Shown: piece after piece, positions 20,926-30,535 of the stretch | Layout: each line of letters begins with the position of its first letter | Position numbering within the stretch: position 1 is the stretch's first letter | From: Chytridium lagenaria | Lineage: Eukaryota; Chytridiomycota; Chytridiomycetes; Chytridiales; Chytridiaceae | Direction: 5' to 3' | Assembly (NCBI GenBank): GCA_025449115.1 | Contig: JAHLKC010000244.1 | Location: 1-31,073, forward strand | DNA length: 31,073 bases | Position numbers and translations under genes: made by a program | Notes under the pieces: generated by a model | The model's input: only the letters and a program-made list of their open reading frames with translations | Told to the model about the DNA's origin: nothing | Databases searched by the model: none

Positions 20926-23532
20926 TTAATCTTCTTCTGCGAAGACGACAGCCAAGGGTGGAGTAGGCGATTCGGATACACCCAACTCGGAAGGGTAAAC
21001 TCTTGAGGAATCCGTGAATCGTTGTTCGGGGTGCAGAATCTTTGCTCGTTTTATGATTTCCTAAAATGAACAATTAAAAAAAGCCAGTTAAAGAAACTGC
21101 ACGTACCGCCCAAATCATGTCTCTAGTTGAATTCATATCGACGCCCAGTCCAGCTCCCTGGGCTATGTACAGAAGATGTGGCTTTGACGAAGTTTTGGTA
21201 ACGACTTAAGTATGTTAGCCATATTAAAAAAATTAATCATACAGGATGGGGTTTGCTGCCGAGTGCCTGACGTGGTTCCCTTGGTAAGCCCTTGTTGTAA
21301 CCTTTCAGGCAATGATTTGCCTTCTGATGGCTTGGGATGCTTCTGGCCCTGCCGACGTGCCGGTGCTGTCTCCTTTTCTTAGGACCCGTCAGGAAACGTC
21401 AGAATTATAATGTAAGTGTAATAAACCACCTTTTTTCTTTTCTTGAGTCTTCCTTTTCTTTCCTCTTTCTTCTTCTGCCGAATGTGTTTCTTCCTCAGAA
21501 GAATATGCTTCTTCTGTTTCTCCATGATCGTCATCATCATCAGACTCACGCTCCAACATCTTCGCTTTTTTTGTGGTTTTACCTAGTTTAACGTTAAAGT
21601 CTTTGAAATAAAATCATTACAGTATTTCATACCCAAGTGTTTTGCAGTGATACGTGCCGACGTTGAGGAAGCCGCTGTGTAAGTTGTTGAAACGTAAACG
21701 CGTGAATGGCTTACATTTTTTTCCTCCCACAGCAGTCTCAGATTCCTCTTCTCCTATTTATAACGTGTCAGTGGTCAGTCAAATCATAATGCGATAGTTA
21801 GCATACCTTTTTTACCCCGAAGCCTAGATGGGGAGGTAGCTTCCTCCTCACCTTTTGTTTTAAAATAAATACAATTTGAAGAATGTGTAAGTAATTGGTC
21901 GAACAACGATTCGAAAAACCGCTTACCCTTTTTACCGCGAAGCCTTGATGGCGAGGGAGCTTCCTCTTCACCTTGTTTTGAGATAAATACAATGGAAGAA
22001 TGTGTCAGCAATTGGTCGAATAATAATTCGAAAAACCGCTTACCCTTTTTACCCCGAAGCCTTGATGGTGAGGGAGCTTCCTCTTCACCTTGTTTTGAGA
22101 TAAATACAATGGAAGAATGTGTCAGTAATTGGTCGAATAATAATTCGACAAACCGCTTACCCTTTTTTACCCCGAAGCCTTGATGGTGAGGGAGCTTCCT
22201 CTTCACCTTGTTTTGAGATAAATACAATGGAAGAATGTGTCAGTAATTGGTCGAATAATAATTCGACAAACCGCTTACCCTTTTTACCCCGAAGCCTTGA
22301 TGGCGAGGGAGCTTCCTCTTCACCTTGTTTTGAGATAAATACAATGGAAGAATGTGTCAGTAATTGGTCGAATAATAATTCGACAAACCGCTTACCCTTT
22401 TTACCCCGAAGCCTTGATGGCGAGGGAGCTTCCTCTTCACCTTGTTTTGAGATAAATACAATGGAAGAATGTGTCAGTAATTGGTCGAATAATAATTTGA
22501 TACACCACTCACCCTTTTTACCCCGAAGCCTTGATGGCGAGGGAGCTTCCTCTTCGACTGTATTTTTTCCAAAAAAATATCATGTTACTGTACAAGTCTC
22601 TGGACGAAATATGAAGTTGGGATGCCGTAGGTTTACCTGCTTTCGCCTTTGGTTTTTTTGGAGAGATAGCCTCCGTTTCTCGCTGCTTCCCCTTACTTAT
22701 TTCGACACGAAGCTGTGATTTAGGGCGCTCTGACCCAAAGAATTAATAAATAAGTAAAACTTCACGCTTACGTTTCAAATGCTCGATTTCGCTTGGTTCC
22801 GCCTCTTCTACATAGGCTTCAAGCTGTGGAACATATACCGAAATAGGAGCATCGTCGCCGCTCTCAACGTCAATAGGCTTGATTGCTTGCCTTGATATCT
22901 TTGGTGAATTAAACATTAGACTTCAGAAACCGTCGGAACCTCAGTATCGTCATGTTCCTTCCATAATATGTGGATTTTTCCAGAATCGTCAAGATGATAA
23001 CCTTTGACGGTATTGCTTGGTGCTGTGGAAAACGAGGCTCGGAAAGCGTTTTGATACTGCTCCCTTATCTGCCACAATCAGAAATGGTTAAAGGAGAGGG
23101 CACTCACATCACCCAACTTTGTTTTAAGTGAAGAAACAACAGCCTTATCGCCGACAACCTCGCTTAGCTGATCCATTAGCTTTGTCCAAGAGAACTGGCC
23201 CTTTAATGACACAAGTTGACCGACCCCAGCCTTCTCTTTCGGTGTCAGCCTCTTGGTCTGCAAAGCAATATCCAAAATGCTTTCCAATAAAAAAGTTGAA
23301 AGTAAACGCGTTGCAATAACTATTTAAATACTTACTTACTCGTTGCCATTTTTGATGACATATGATGATGGCCTAGGGCGGATCGAGCTCGAGAGGCCCC
23401 ACTTGATTCGGCTTTGACCTTTCGTTCGGACCCCAAACCACCACCGCCCTCCCTCATTAACATCGAAATGACGTCCTCAATGCGTTCCTTAGAATCAAGC
23501 TTTGACATGAGCATCATGATGCTTCCCATCAT
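20926..23532 (-). CDS. Gene B: intron-dense charged protein with repeated micro-exon
   Basis: The family is unknown. The start is probably ATG 23532 (MMGSIMMLMSKLDSKERIED). Next comes a helical exon (TPKEKAGVGQLVSLKGQFSW, LMDQLSEVVGDKAVVSSL), spliced by a GTGAGT donor to IREQYQNAFRASFS and YHLDDSGKIHILW. The middle is acidic/basic and disordered and includes seven copies of a 45-nt exon (peptide GEEEAPSPSRLRGKK). Acidic exons follow, rich in Asp/Glu/Lys (ESDDDDDHGETEEAYSS). The C-terminal module reads DMNSTRDMIWA, intron, EIIKRAKILHPEQRFTDSSR, and ends at TAA 20926-20928. Many introns are 40-75 bp. Composition suggests a nuclear or chromatin-associated protein, but that is inference. Element X2 starts 41 bp upstream of the ATG. 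Confidence 0.6.
21807..22557 (-). repeat. Tandem array of exon-intron units in gene B, 117-bp period
   Basis: CCCCGAAGCC-type anchors occur at 21815, 21935 (one variant base), 22052, 22170, 22287, 22404 and 22521, spaced 117-120 bp. On the minus strand each unit is a 45-nt exon (for example 22279-22323) flanked by an AAAACAAG/G acceptor and a GTAAGC-type donor, then an intron of about 72 nt. The exon is a multiple of three and keeps phase, so copies can be added without breaking the frame. Introns carry the palindrome TCGAATAATAATTCGA or a variant. The 22170 copy has one extra T in its T-run and would shift frame. Confidence 0.85.
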
Positions 23533-23572
23533 ATTATGTTGTCCGCCCCTATCCGCCTCGTGGTCATATCAC

Positions 23573-23989
23573 CTATGTTAAAACCGTTGACATATGTTAC
23601 CAAAGTACTGGTTTGAAACCGGGTTAGGGCGTATACGGCCGGAACGGCCGTATACGACCTGAATTGAACCAGCATCAATATGTAACCAAAATCACGGCCA
23701 TGTACGGCCTTATACGGCCTTACCCAGCTGGTGGTTGTACATGGCCGGATCATGTATGGCCTTATCCAGCTGGTGGTTGGCGCAATATTTGGCGCCACAT
23801 TTAGCCAACGACATACGTTTACCCTTCAACCACTTTGGATTAAATCATGTGGTATGCACCAAGATCTTGCCAGGTATGGCTGTCTGTCCCACCGCCCCAC
23901 ACAAAGCACAGAATATCCTGACGTGTACGGCCCAATTTTGCGCTTGTAAACCATCAATTAAATGGCCGTGTACGGCCCATTGGTCAGGA
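23573..23989 (+). mobile_element. Element X copy 2
   Basis: It shares the 52-bp start and the GGCCGTGTACGGCCCATTGGTCAGGA end with X1, but is 417 bp against 728 bp, mainly because it holds fewer internal GC-rich units. It has the palindrome CGTATACGGCC-GGAAC-GGCCGTATACG-like sequence at about 23630-23656. A middle section (about 23800-23920) has no counterpart in X1. It lies just upstream of gene B in the same orientation as X1 lies upstream of gag. Confidence 0.68.
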
Positions 23990-24030
23990 AATATGATTAT
24001 TTGGTACCCCCCCTTTGCGCCGCAACAGAC

Positions 24031-24198
24031 AGGTACGTCCAATCAAGGCCGTAACCGCACGGGTACGTCCAAATCAGGCCGTAACCGCACGGGTACGTCC
24101 AATTAAGGCCGTAACCGCACGGGTACGTCCAAATAAGGCCGTGACCGCACGGGTACGTCCAAATAAGGCCGTAACCGCACGAGTACGTCCAAAGATGG
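24031..24198 (+). repeat. 30-bp minisatellite, about six units
   Basis: GGTACGTCC (last unit AGTACGTCC) recurs at exact 30-bp steps from 24031 to 24181, with units of the form CAAA(T/A)(C/A)AGGCCGTAACCGCACG between. 30 is a multiple of three, so open frames on both strands are expected by chance. It directly follows X2. Confidence 0.95.
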
Positions 24199-24376
24199 CC
24201 AATAATACAAACTGTTTGAACCATTTGCTATCGCAATTGCTAACTTCTGAAGAATATTTCATAAAATATTAGTTGATTAAGGTAGAAGTACTAACATTAA
24301 CCTTTCACAATGCGTCAGTCCCAAACAGTCGTCTCTGCAAAGTTTCAGTAAAAAGATTTAGTGCTAACGTAGCGGA

Positions 24377-25170
24377 AAAAGCGCATGGCACGCGATGCAA
24401 GAGCGTTAAAAAGCTGCAACAGTACCTACAGGCATCCACTCATTGAGCGCTTTCAAATGATATAACACACATATGCCGAATATGTCTGCCCGCATTTGGC
24501 TTCTTCATCTGAAAGTTGTTATCCCTATTGTCATCCTCCTCTAGCTTCTTCCTCTTTCCCGGTAACAGAGCCTCTCGCAAAATTTTTCGAGCTTGACGTC
24601 CGTTAAGCCTAAACTTTGATTTTAAGGTCGAGCGTGGACAACTACTTGGTTTAAAAAAAACAGCTTTGGGGACTTCATCGGTGATGGTTTCACACCTCTA
24701 TCACGTCTCTAGAGTATTTTATTGAGTTTTGAAGTCAAATTTTGTGTTTACCAAGCTGGGAATAATAATTGCAAGACGGCACAGAGCGTTAGAAGCTGCC
24801 ACAGGTACGTGGGAGATTCCACAAATTAAGAGCTTTCAAATGATATTATACACATATGCCGAACATGCCTGTCCGCATTTGATATTTTTAAATGACAGCT
24901 TTTGACACGCATGCCTTAAAGCTACACCAGTCTGTTAAGGCTAAACTCTAATTGCAAGTCAACCGTGGACGAATACTTGGTTTAAAACAAACAGCTTTGG
25001 GGAGTTCATCGGTGATGGTTTCACACCTCCATCACGTCGCTAGAGTGTTTTATTGAGTTTTGAAGTCAAATTATGTGTTTACCAAGTTGGGAACAACAAT
25101 TGCAAGACGGCACCGAGAGTTAGAAGCTACCACAGGTACGTGGGAGATTCCACAAATTAGAAGCTTTCAA
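24377..25170 (+). repeat. Diverged tandem repeat, about 330-380 bp, three copies
   Basis: The segment around GTTA(A/G)AAGCTGC..CAG(T/G)TAC recurs at about 24403, 24786 and 25117. Copies 1-2 and 2-3 also share GGTTTAAAA..AACAGCTTTGGGGA.TTCATC and TTTTATTGAGTTTTGAAGTC. Copies are clearly diverged and the third is cut short. I see no coding sequence in them. Confidence 0.75.
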
Positions 25171-25548
25171 ATTTAACACACATTATCAAACACGTCCGTC
25201 TTGATTTTTTTCATTGATTTAAAGTCACCGCTTGACTCAGTCTGGGGCCTTCTAGGCCATGTTCGACCAGTTACGTGTGTATACAGACTGTACTGTGGTT
25301 GACGGTACTGTGGTTGTTGGGCTCCAAACTGTCCGTTTATAGGCGCACAAATAGCTACGTTACATATATATGTTAGTGCTATTGTCAAAGCACATTTAAG
25401 AGTCTCCTCATATTTGCATTCAGTATGACCCGGCCGTCAATTGGTACCAGCTTTTACCCATCCGTATTTTGGTTCCAGTACTTACAGACCCTTTAGGGCC
25501 GGGTCTGGCTACGGCGGGCCCGCCCGAGACCCTAACCCTGACCTGGCC
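25171..25548. other. Unassigned spacer
   Basis: No gene or clear repeat is seen in 25171-25430. From 25431 GC-rich sequence (GACCCGGCCG, GGGCCGGGTC, GGGCCCGCCC) leads into the 55-bp minisatellite, of which it looks like a diverged edge. Confidence 0.4.
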
Positions 25549-25989
25549 GTATTATGGTACCGGTTCTTACAGACCGGATACGGACGGCCCGCCCGACCCG
25601 GCCGTATTTTGGTACCCGTTTTTACAGACCAGATACGGACGGCCCGCCCGACCCTGCCGTATTTTGGTACCGGTTCTTACAGACCGGATACGGACGGCCC
25701 GCCCGACCCGGCCGTATTTTGGTACCCGTTTTTACAGACCAGATACGGACGGCCCGCCCGACCCTGCCGTATTTTGGTACCCGTTCTTACAGACCGGATA
25801 CGGACGGCCCGCCCGACCCGGCCGTATTTTGGTACCCGTTCTTACAGACCGGATACGGACGGCCGCCCGACCCGGCCGTATTTTGGTACCCGTTCTTACA
25901 GACCAGATACGGACGGCCCGCCCGACCCGGCCGTATTTTGGTACCGGTTCTTCCAGACCGTATACGGCCGGGTCCACTGGACCCGGCCG
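25549..25989 (+). repeat. 55-bp minisatellite ending in a palindrome
   Basis: GTATTTTGGTACC recurs at 25604, 25659, 25714, 25769, 25824, 25878 and 25933, with a diverged first unit at 25549. The period is 55 bp, once 54. The units contain TACGGACGGCCCGCCCGACC. All three plus frames are open for about 150-200 codons because the unit contains no stop in any phase. The array ends at a perfect palindrome, CGGCCGGGTCCA-C-TGGACCCGGCCG, at 25965-25989. Confidence 0.95.
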
Positions 25990-26000
25990 TGTTGGGTCTC

Positions 26001-26037
26001 AAACCGGTACTTTGGTAACATACGTCAACTGTTTTGA
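26001..26037 (-). repeat. Inverted, diverged copy of the element X end
   Basis: Read on the minus strand this stretch matches the X terminal sequence (GTTGAC.TATGTTACCAAAGTAC) with about five differences over 36 bp. As in X1 and X2 it borders a GC-rich tandem array. No matching second end was found. Confidence 0.65.
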
Positions 26038-26039
26038 CC

Positions 26040-27439
26040 CAGTAGCTGGGCCAGTAAACACCTTGAAATAAGGCACTGTAGTTGTAACCAGCACCCCAAA
26101 TTGTGATATCAGGGTAGTTATGGGTAGTTATAGGGTAGATGTTGTATTGTATAGTAGAAACAAAACCCAATCATTGATTAATAACTACCGTGACACATGC
26201 ACAAGTACCCTATTTTGTTTAGTGTACTACCCTAGATAAATAAACATTGTTATTCTCATCTATATGGTAAGCGTCTGTCATTAATGGGACAGTGATTGAC
26301 ACGCTTACCTGACCGGACGGGGAGATGGGAATGGGGAGCGGGTCACGTGGGGCTGAGGGGATGGATTAAGCCATCATTACACAGGATGGAGACTAAAATT
26401 ATACTCTGTTATTCACTACCTATTTCCGCTTTCCTTGGTACAATGCGCCTTTTTCCACCTGCGATTGTCATAGCCACAAGGCACTAGCTACAGAAACACT
26501 TCATTGTCTCCATCACGTTGACGGCAAACAGAACTAAGCTTACCTGTTGAGAGGCTCATATCATGACAATATATGTACAGGGATCACACAAATATGTCAC
26601 TTTGAGTTTACTGTTGTACATGCTATTGGAATAATGTCTGTGTGTCAATGCGATCGTGATTTTGAGTGTTTGTACATCCCATAACACTGTTATTATGTAA
26701 GTTTTTAAAATACGTGAATACCCATGTATTCCTTCATATCCCCAATAGCGCGTAGTGAAAGCAAAGATGACTTTATACTATTATTAACAGATATTATTTT
26801 TCCCGCAACCTTTATTTATTTGACATGATTACAGTCTTACAATCATACCACAGGGATAACAAAACTCTCAGTTTAACCAAAAACAGTACAGTAATATTGC
26901 CAAAGTGTTTGGAACTACCGTTGCACTGCCGGGAGTTTCTTGTAAAAATGCAGGTACTACCTTGTAAAATTAGGTAGCTTCCATGTTTCTTGTTCTACCC
27001 GCAGCTCGTTAGGAACCAGCGTGATGTTGTGAGGTAAAATCCTATGATGAATAGGGTAGTACCCAAAGTATAGAATTATCCTATGATGAATAGGGTAGTA
27101 CCCAAAGTATAGAATTATTCCGCCCTCAATATGCCTAGAAATTTTAATAAAGTGAAAAGGAGTGACTGATGGGTTAACGCCTTCTTTTCGTAACAGTATA
27201 GCAATTGTTTTCAAACCACCTTTGAACAACAGGATATGTAGAGATGGATGTGTCACAAAAAGCTAATACTAACTCTTGAATAAACAGTATTTATGTGTTC
27301 CGACGCGTCAAAACATTTCATATATTAGCATAACCCTTATCTGCCTGACAGTCTTTCAGTTGACTTCCGTTATTTTATGTTAATTTATTTAAAGAGGTTT
27401 TCTATCTTTTTTCGTATAAAAGCAGGGAACTTTAATTGA
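26040..27439. other. AT-rich region with hairpin and 39-bp duplication
   Basis: No convincing gene. Visible items: GGGTAGTTAT-type short repeats at about 26113-26145; a perfect 9-bp inverted repeat (GGTAAGCGT 26266-26274, ACGCTTACC 26301-26309); and a perfect 39-bp tandem duplication (27039-27077 and 27078-27116). A minus-strand 99-codon frame (26957-27256) covers the duplication, which adds an in-frame repeat IILYFGYYPIHHR. I cannot say whether this frame is real. GGGTAGTACCC-like motifs recur from 26113 to 27110 and may mark one dispersed element. Confidence 0.4.
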
Positions 27440-28180
27440 GTACCCCTCCCCCGTGATCCTGATTATCCTGACGCCATCCTGAATTGCCTGACACCACCGA
27501 CTAGTACTGCAAGTGATCCCACCCTGCCCGAGTGATCCTGGCTCATCCAACGCCACAGAGTAGTAATGCGAGTGATAACCCAACCTGCCCGAGTGATCCC
27601 GACTTGCCTAACGCTGCAGACTTCTACTGCGGGAGAACTTGCCTAACGCTGCAGACTTCTACTGCGGGCGAACTTGCCTAACGCTGCAGACTTCTACTGC
27701 GGGAGATCCCGACCCCAACCTGCCCGAGTGATCCCGACTTGCCTAACGCTGCAGACTTCTACTGCGGGAGAACTTGCCTAACGCTGCAGACTTCTACTGC
27801 GGGAGAACTTGCCTTACGCCGCAGACTTCAACTGCGGGAGAACTCGCCTAACGCCGCAGACTTCTACTGCGGGAGATCCTGACCCGTCCGAGTGATTCTG
27901 GCTCATCCAACGCCGCAGAGTAGTAATGCGAGTGATACCCCAACCTGCCCGAGTGATCCCGACTTGCCTAACGCCGCAGACTTCAATTGCGGGAGAACTA
28001 GTCTAACGCCGCAGACTTCTACTGCGGGAGATCCCGACCCATCTGAGTGATCCTTACGCATGATCCCGACTAGATTGACGCTGAAGATGCCGCTGCGGAC
28101 TACTACTGCGCGTCATCCCGACCCGGATCCCAACTTGCCCAATGCTGCAGACTAGTACAGCGCGTGATCCTGACAAGTAC
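27440..28180 (+). repeat. 35-bp minisatellite with higher-order structure
   Basis: Units of the form CTTGCCTAACGCTGCAGACT plus TCTACTGCGGGAGAA (35 bp) repeat with variation. They are interspersed with GATCC(C/T)GAC and CCTGCCCGAGTGATCC spacers. A longer block beginning CTGGCTCATCCAACGCC and containing CAGAGTAGTAATGCGAGTGA occurs at about 27538 and 27898, giving a higher-order period of about 360 bp. No coding sequence is seen. Confidence 0.9.
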
Positions 28181-28401
28181 TGGTGAGTCAAGCGAGTCAA
28201 GTGAGTGAAACCCAATATTGATGTAGCGCTGGGAATTAGGAGTAGAGTTTTGCTACATATCCCAATATTTAATTAACTGAAATTTGAAGAACATCTCCGG
28301 CAAAGCAAAAATTTATATAATTGTTCTCCTTCACTATATCGCTTCAAGCCTAATTGATCTCACTTATTCTTATTTCTTTCTACATTTTAGAGTTGCCAAC
28401 A

Positions 28402-30517
28402 CTATGTTACAACAAACCTCACAGACTTTCGCATCCCGGAGATACTTTCAATTTGACGACTCAATTTTTCTTTTCGATCATCCGATCTTGTCCTCATGGT
28501 TTTTTTCCTAATTACATGTTTAAACAATGTTTTTGAGTGAAAAGAAAACTTACGGAGTTTGGATGTTCTCATCAGAATCACTTTCAATTACAGCTCTTCT
28601 TTTCTTCAGCAATTTTTTTGTAAAGCTGATGAAAAGTTAAAAGAACTAATATACTCTCAATTACCTTGTTTCCTCAGCTTCTACAACTTTATCAGTCTCA
28701 CTTTCATTGTTGGTCTCTGCCCGCTTTTTCTTAGCAATACAGTCAATCGCAAGATCAAGATCGCTCTTTGTAAAATGAATTTCGGCTGGCCGACGTAATA
28801 ATTCATTGACGGTTGCAGCTGATGTCTACGAAAAGTATTTTAGTTACTATTATAACAAGAATCCACCTTATATATGTGACTGAGACTCTCATTCCTCAAC
28901 TTCGGATTTTTAAAAAAAAGCCCAAGTGAGTCTGCCGCCTCAAGGACTTCCGTTTTGTCGTAATCATATGTATACGTCCCATCCACATACGTGATCATCG
29001 TGTAGTAATCTATCAATGGTGTTTTGCAGTTTGTTAAAATCAAAGGCCTTACCTCCCTCCGATTTTGCCATAATGATTTTTTTGTTGTCTCTAATAAGAA
29101 TAAATAAAACCACAAACAGAGAATACTTTTTTTTAACTGACGTAGGAAATCCGATTCCAGTGCTTTCTTTTTTCGGTTTTGATTTTGATTGCGGAAAAGA
29201 GGACGCGATATTCCTCAGCGTAGCCAGAGTTTTGTCTTCTGTATGAGGTTTGTTCAGAGTTTAAAAGGATATTTTTAACAGGGTTAAAGTAAAAAAATTA
29301 AATAACCTTCCGCATCATTATCGCCGTCACTACTACTGATTGATAACACCGGGATAAACGATGAAGACTTTTCCCTCGGATTACCATCGTCTCTCTCCTC
29401 TGCGTTTAACGTTCATTAGCTGTTTTAATTTAATGTAATCAACTCACTAAGTTTAATGGGATTTCCTTTCTCCTTCAAAGATGGTTTTTGAGAATTGGCT
29501 CGCTCTATTTAATTAAACGTAAATATTTTTTATAAATTAAAGTCCACAAACAAACCGTGTTTATCAATTTCTTTTTTGGCATTACTTTTTGATAAAGCAT
29601 TCCGAACCTTGGTATTCCATCGAATGATCTCTTCAGTCGCATCATCCTCTTGTTCTTCTTCCTGTCCCATTTCACCACTGCTAGACGTGGTTGCGGGCTT
29701 TTTCGGTGTCTATTTTTGTAAAAAATATAAATAAAAAACACTAATTATTACCTCCCCGCAAGCTGCCTCAATAATATTGGATGCTGCCTTATCAATAGAG
29801 TGTTCTGATACCTTAGGTTCAGCTTTAATCGTATGATTTTTATCCTTCTTATTATCCGCTATTGAAGTAAAATATACAAAGTAAGATATACAATTTAAAC
29901 GGCCCTATCAAACCATCAACTATCTCATAGTCTCCATCTTTAACAATAACTCCATGAGCTCTTTTAAATATTCCTTTAAGCTTTCCATGCAGCCATCTTT
30001 CTTCATATTCATCAACAACCTAATGTAATCGTAAGATTAAAATAAGATTAAAAAAACAACTTCTTTGAAGCATTTAAAACACTCCTCGTCCATCCTATTG
30101 CGGCGGAACTCAAGCATCAAGTTTTTGTCGGACAGAGCATCCAGAACCGACTGAAAGCATTTCGGATTACTCATACGTTGCTCCAAGTCAATGCGCGCGA
30201 TGGTATTCAAACAAATAGAAATTAGAAACAATAAAAGCACATATGTACTTCTTTATGTATATATCAGACTTCCGATGCGCTTTCAGCATGTCCTTTTTTT
30301 CATTTAATGACCTCTCTCCTTTTGCCAAATCCAACACTTTCGAGCCACCCCCTTTTGTAGTAACTGCCTGAGTCATGTTTATCCAGCTCTCCTTTGTCGG
30401 GAAATTCATCATAAATTGCCGAACGCTTGAATCAAGATGGTGTGCCTCAAGCATATGCTGTTCAAGATCCTCTTTATTCTCCACCCTAACATTGATACTG
30501 CATCCAACACAAAACAT
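28402..30517 (-). CDS. Gene C: C2H2-finger, intron-dense charged protein
   Basis: I do not recognise the family. The first exon (30517 to 30249) starts MFCVGCSINVRVENKEDLEQ and continues HMLEAHH, which together form a C-x2-C...H-x4-H zinc finger, then a helical region. Later exons encode FQSVLDALSDKNLMLEFRRN, ERWLHGKLKGIFKRAHG and VIVKDGDYEIVDG. Charged disordered exons follow (EPKVSEHSIDKAASNIIEAA; EEEQEDDATEE). Then comes YVDGTYTYDYDKTEVLEAA with LGLFFKNPKLRNESLSHIYK, intron, TSAATVNELLRRPAEIHFTK. The end is basic (KKRRAVIESDSDENIQTP, GTAAGT intron, KKTMRTRSDDRKEKLSRQIE) and stops at TAG 28402-28404. About ten short introns are inferred; several boundaries are uncertain. A DNA- or RNA-binding nuclear role is plausible but unproven. 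Confidence 0.58.
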
Positions 30518-30535
30518 TTTCGCTGACAATTAAAA

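Noticed and set aside
22119..22718. 199-codon plus-strand ORF with 39-residue repeats
   Set aside because: It is antisense to gene B exons that have consistent splice sites and continue on both sides. The 117-bp unit is a multiple of three, which keeps the opposite strand open by chance. RNA data could still overturn this.
24031..24198. Regular 30-bp repeats as a CRISPR array
   Set aside because: There are no unique spacers between repeats, and the context is eukaryotic.
25525..25545. CCCTAACCCT as a telomere repeat
   Set aside because: It occurs once, within GC-rich minisatellite edge sequence; no telomeric array is present.
25441..26071. Three overlapping plus-strand ORFs of about 154-200 codons
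   Set aside because: All three frames are open at once over the 55-bp minisatellite, so openness is a property of the repeat and not evidence of coding.
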